Positions 62,125-64,000 of a stretch of 64,000 nt of DNA are shown here, piece by piece. This DNA is from Alicyclobacillus sp. ALC3. Lineage in GTDB: Bacteria; Bacillota; Bacilli; Alicyclobacillales; Alicyclobacillaceae. Every line of letters starts with the position of its first letter. Within the stretch, counting starts at the first letter, position 1. Both the position numbers and the translations under genes were made by a program. Under the pieces are notes generated by a model. That model was not told the origin of the DNA. It was given only the letters and a program-made list of their open reading frames with translations, and did no database searches. The stretch lies in assembly GCF_028751195.1 (NCBI RefSeq), contig NZ_CP066784.1:3410001-3474000 (forward strand). The letters are read 5' to 3'.

Positions 62125-62718
62125 CTAGTCGTTTAACCCTTTGCCTTCTAGAATTCGTGGCACACACTTTTCAACCCTTGACACCCGAGTTTGAGACTGT
62201 TTAGGCTGAGAAAAATAAAGTATGTACGCTCGTTGCCTCCCTGGTGTCAATGTCTCAAAAGCGGCTTTCAGCGCCGGCATCTCAGCAAACTTATCGTTTA
62301 GTTCCTGTGGAACTGTGAACTCTGCCGTCTTCTTGAGGTTTACTGTTAGCCCCGATTTTTCCACTGCAACTGCCTCGGCGATATACGCGGTCAAGATGTC
62401 CTCCATGTCCGTGATCTCCTGGATGTTGGTGAAGCGAATTTGGCGCGCAGCCTGTACATTCTCGGTTTGCTGAATCAGAATGCCTGCGGGGTCCTGCATC
62501 AAGGCGCCTTTATGGAACAGCAGAGCACAATAGTCTTTAAAGCCGTGGATTAAAACAACGTTTTTGTTTTCAAATGTGTAACAAGGATGCATCCACTTAA
62601 ATTCTTCGGTCAATCCAGAGTCTAGGGCAATCTTTCTCAATGTCTCATATTCGGTCCTCCAGGTTTTGGACTTTCGCAAAAACTCGTCAACCTTAGGATT
62701 GGTTATGCTGTCTGTCAT
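62125..62718 (-). CDS. YdeI-like DUF1801/OmdA protein
   Basis: 197 aa. A DUF1801-type domain (LRKIALDSGLTEEFKWMHPC, YTFENKNVVLIHGFKDYCAL, FHKGALM) is followed by an OmdA-like C-terminal segment (LNDKFAEMPALKAAFETLTP, RQRAYILYFSQPKQSQTRVS). This matches Bacillus YdeI and similar proteins, sometimes called frataxin-like iron chaperones because of the fold; the function is not proven. ATG 62718; the ribosome binding site is modest. Array C lies upstream. Confidence 0.85.
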   Translation of the reverse strand: MTDSITNPKVDEFLRKSKTWRTEYETLRKIALDSGLTEEFKWMHPCYTFENKNVVLIHGFKDYCALLFHKGALMQDPAGILIQQTENVQAARQIRFTNIQEITDMEDILTAYIAEAVAVEKSGLTVNLKKTAEFTVPQELNDKFAEMPALKAAFETLTPGRQRAYILYFSQPKQSQTRVSRVEKCVPRILEGKGLND

Positions 62719-62973
62719 CCGAATTTGACCCCTTCATGAGTGTTTAGTGTAATACGAACAGCGAGTTTCCCGCCGCGAAATAGACGCCTTTCCGTTAAGG
62801 ACATTGTATATTACCAGGGACGAGAGGTGTGTACGCGGACATCCGAGGTTGCCACTGTGCCAAAGTATCGCGACACGAAGGAGATCCCGCTGGTACCCAC
62901 GACCAAAGCGGCCCAGACCAAGTGGGGCCCAGACCAAGTGGGGCCCACGCTGCCGCTGCCGCTGCGGCGAGAA

Positions 62974-63727
62974 TGGCGCAAACTAGGCGGGGATCACGCT
63001 GCCGCTACGGCCAAAATGGCGCAATGCTGCGGATCTCGGCCGAAATAGCGCCAAAATGGCGCAATGCGGGGAGGCCACGGTGCAGATAGCGCCAAAGTGG
63101 CGCAATGCTGCGGATCCCGGCTGAAATAGCGCCAAAGTGGCGCAATGCGGGGATGCCACGGTGCAGATAGCGCCAAACTGGCGCAATGCTGCGGATCCCG
63201 GCCGAAATAGCGCCAAAATGGCGCAATGCGGGGATGCCACGGTGCAGATAGCGCCAAAGTGGCGCAATGCTGCGGATCTCGGCCGAAATAGCGCCAAAAT
63301 GGCGCAATGCGGGGAGGCCACGGTGCAGATAGCGCCAAAATGGCGCAATGCGGGGAGGCCACGGTGCAGATAGCGCCAAAGTGGCGCTATGCTGCGGATC
63401 CCGGCTGAAGTAGCGCCAAAATGGCGCAATGCGGGGAGGCCACGGTGCAGATAGCGCCAAAGTGGCGCTATGCTGCGGATCCCGGCTGAAATAGCGCCAA
63501 AGTGGCGCAATGTGGGAGGCCACGGTGCAGATAGCGCCAAAGTGGCGCAATGCTGCGGATCCCGGCCGAAATAGCGCCAAAATGGCGCAATGCGGGGATG
63601 CCACGGTGCAGATAGCGCCAAAGTGGCGCAATGCTGCGGATGCCGGCTGAAATAGCGCCAAAGTGGCGCAATGCGGGGAGGCCACGGTGCAGATAGCGCC
63701 AAAGTGGCGCAAACCAAGCGGGATCAC
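62974..63727. repeat. array C: 18 inverted repeats at alternating 40/41-bp spacing
   Basis: GCGCCAAAATGGCGC or GCGCCAAAGTGGCGC (one with AAC) cores at 63011, 63051, 63092, 63132, 63173, 63213, 63254, 63294, 63335, 63376, 63416, 63457, 63497, 63537, 63577, 63618, 63658 and 63699 (position of CC). Two linkers mostly alternate, AATGCGGGGAGGCCACGG- and AATGCTGCGGATCCCGG-type, giving an ~81-bp higher-order unit. Arms GCGCCA/TGGCGC stay constant while the centre varies. Near-identical ~23-bp blocks ending in GGGATCAC flank it (62974-62997, 63705-63727). Long Pro/Ala/Arg ORFs across it are artefacts. Confidence 0.95.
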
Positions 63728-63869
63728 AGGACAGATACCGCCATAACCCCTCATGCTCCTTGCGGAGCACAAATTATGATGAAAATAGCCGCAAACGGCC
63801 ATTTTCCCATTAATGCTGCCCGCGCCACGCCCCGTCCCGCGCTGTCGCTCCTAAGACGTCAGCACAGTT

Positions 63870-64000
63870 CTACGAGTCCCGAAGTACCAGTAAAACGCTG
63901 CCTACAATCAAAGCTGCTCCGGCCCAAAACGACCAGCCAATGGCTTCGCCGAGAATCAACCACCCGAGCAGTGTGCCTGTAAGCGGTTGAAAGAAGAAGA
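63870..64000 (-). CDS. EamA/DMT-family transporter, C-terminal end
   Basis: The last 42 codons of a leftward gene that continues past the window: FFFQPLTGTLLGWLILGEAI, then WSFWAGAALIVGSVLLVLRD and a stop at 63870. The pattern PLTGTLLGWLILGE followed by a final span is the end of an EamA (drug/metabolite) transporter. The substrate cannot be told. Confidence 0.8.
   Translation of the reverse strand, partial: FFFQPLTGTLLGWLILGEAIGWSFWAGAALIVGSVLLVLRDS

Noticed and set aside
62983..63802. Long Pro/Ala/Arg-rich ORFs (up to 265 codons) over array C
   Set aside because: They are translations of tandem repeats whose 40/41-bp steps change frame; several frames stay open together, and none has a convincing ribosome binding site.
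1..64000. Prophage, insertion sequence, tRNA or rRNA genes
   Set aside because: I saw no transposase, integrase, phage structural gene, TTCGAATC-type tRNA loop set or rRNA sequence in either strand.

Overview
The window looks like chromosomal DNA of an aerobic, endospore-forming, GC-rich member of the Bacilli. Alicyclobacillaceae or a close relative is the best guess (inference). Support: two CotF-type coat proteins, CcdC, Ecs, a Nup-type nucleoside ABC transporter, PepC, PaiB, an RsbT/RsbR-like pair, AGGAGG-type ribosome binding sites and frequent GTG/TTG starts. I saw no rRNA, tRNA, transposase, phage gene or CRISPR array.

Layout. 1-5.7 kb: end of an SDR dehydrogenase, ccdC, a 253-bp non-coding duplication, a long-chain-type acyl-CoA dehydrogenase, a secreted polysaccharide deacetylase and a hot-dog thioesterase. 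5.7-13.7 kb: nucleoside ABC transporter (bmpA-nupOPQ, leftward), divergent from psuK-psuG, so probably a pseudouridine/nucleoside salvage locus; then an R2-like ligand-binding oxidase. 13.8-18.8 kb: an RsbT-like kinase overlapping a histidine kinase fused to an RsbR/STAS protein, pepC, an IclR remnant, a coat protein and a small aspartic protease. 18.8-25 kb: a cobalamin riboswitch with a lipoprotein binding protein, two secreted proteins, a GGDEF protein, a ThiF/MoeB E1-like enzyme and a DJ-1/PfpI protein. 25.3-34.5 kb: a DUF559-type nuclease, repeat array A, a repeat protein, a Ycf48-like lipoprotein, a NERD protein, ecsAB and small membrane/coat proteins. 34.7-41 kb: aldo/keto reductase, a TetR-controlled ABC-2 exporter and a CocE-like hydrolase. 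41.1-47.6 kb: three leftward ECF sigma/membrane anti-sigma cassettes with array B. 47.7-64 kb: MFS exporters with TetR or MarR regulators, a methyltransferase, an MBL hydrolase, thiM and tenA, MYG1-like and PaiB proteins, a lipoprotein, a YdeI-like protein, array C and the end of an EamA transporter.

The most unusual feature is a set of intergenic arrays with different sequences but one architecture: a 15-17 bp inverted repeat with an A-rich centre, repeated 14-18 times every 40-42 bp, about four DNA helical turns. They occur at 26.0-26.7, 45.4-46.0 and 63.0-63.7 kb. A GGGATCAC word recurs beside arrays B and C and in other repeat-rich gaps. Other leads are the kinase-RsbR fusion with an internal ribosome binding site, the three sigma/anti-sigma cassettes with a shared predicted promoter, and one operator-like palindrome upstream of both the acyl-CoA dehydrogenase and the R2-like oxidase.
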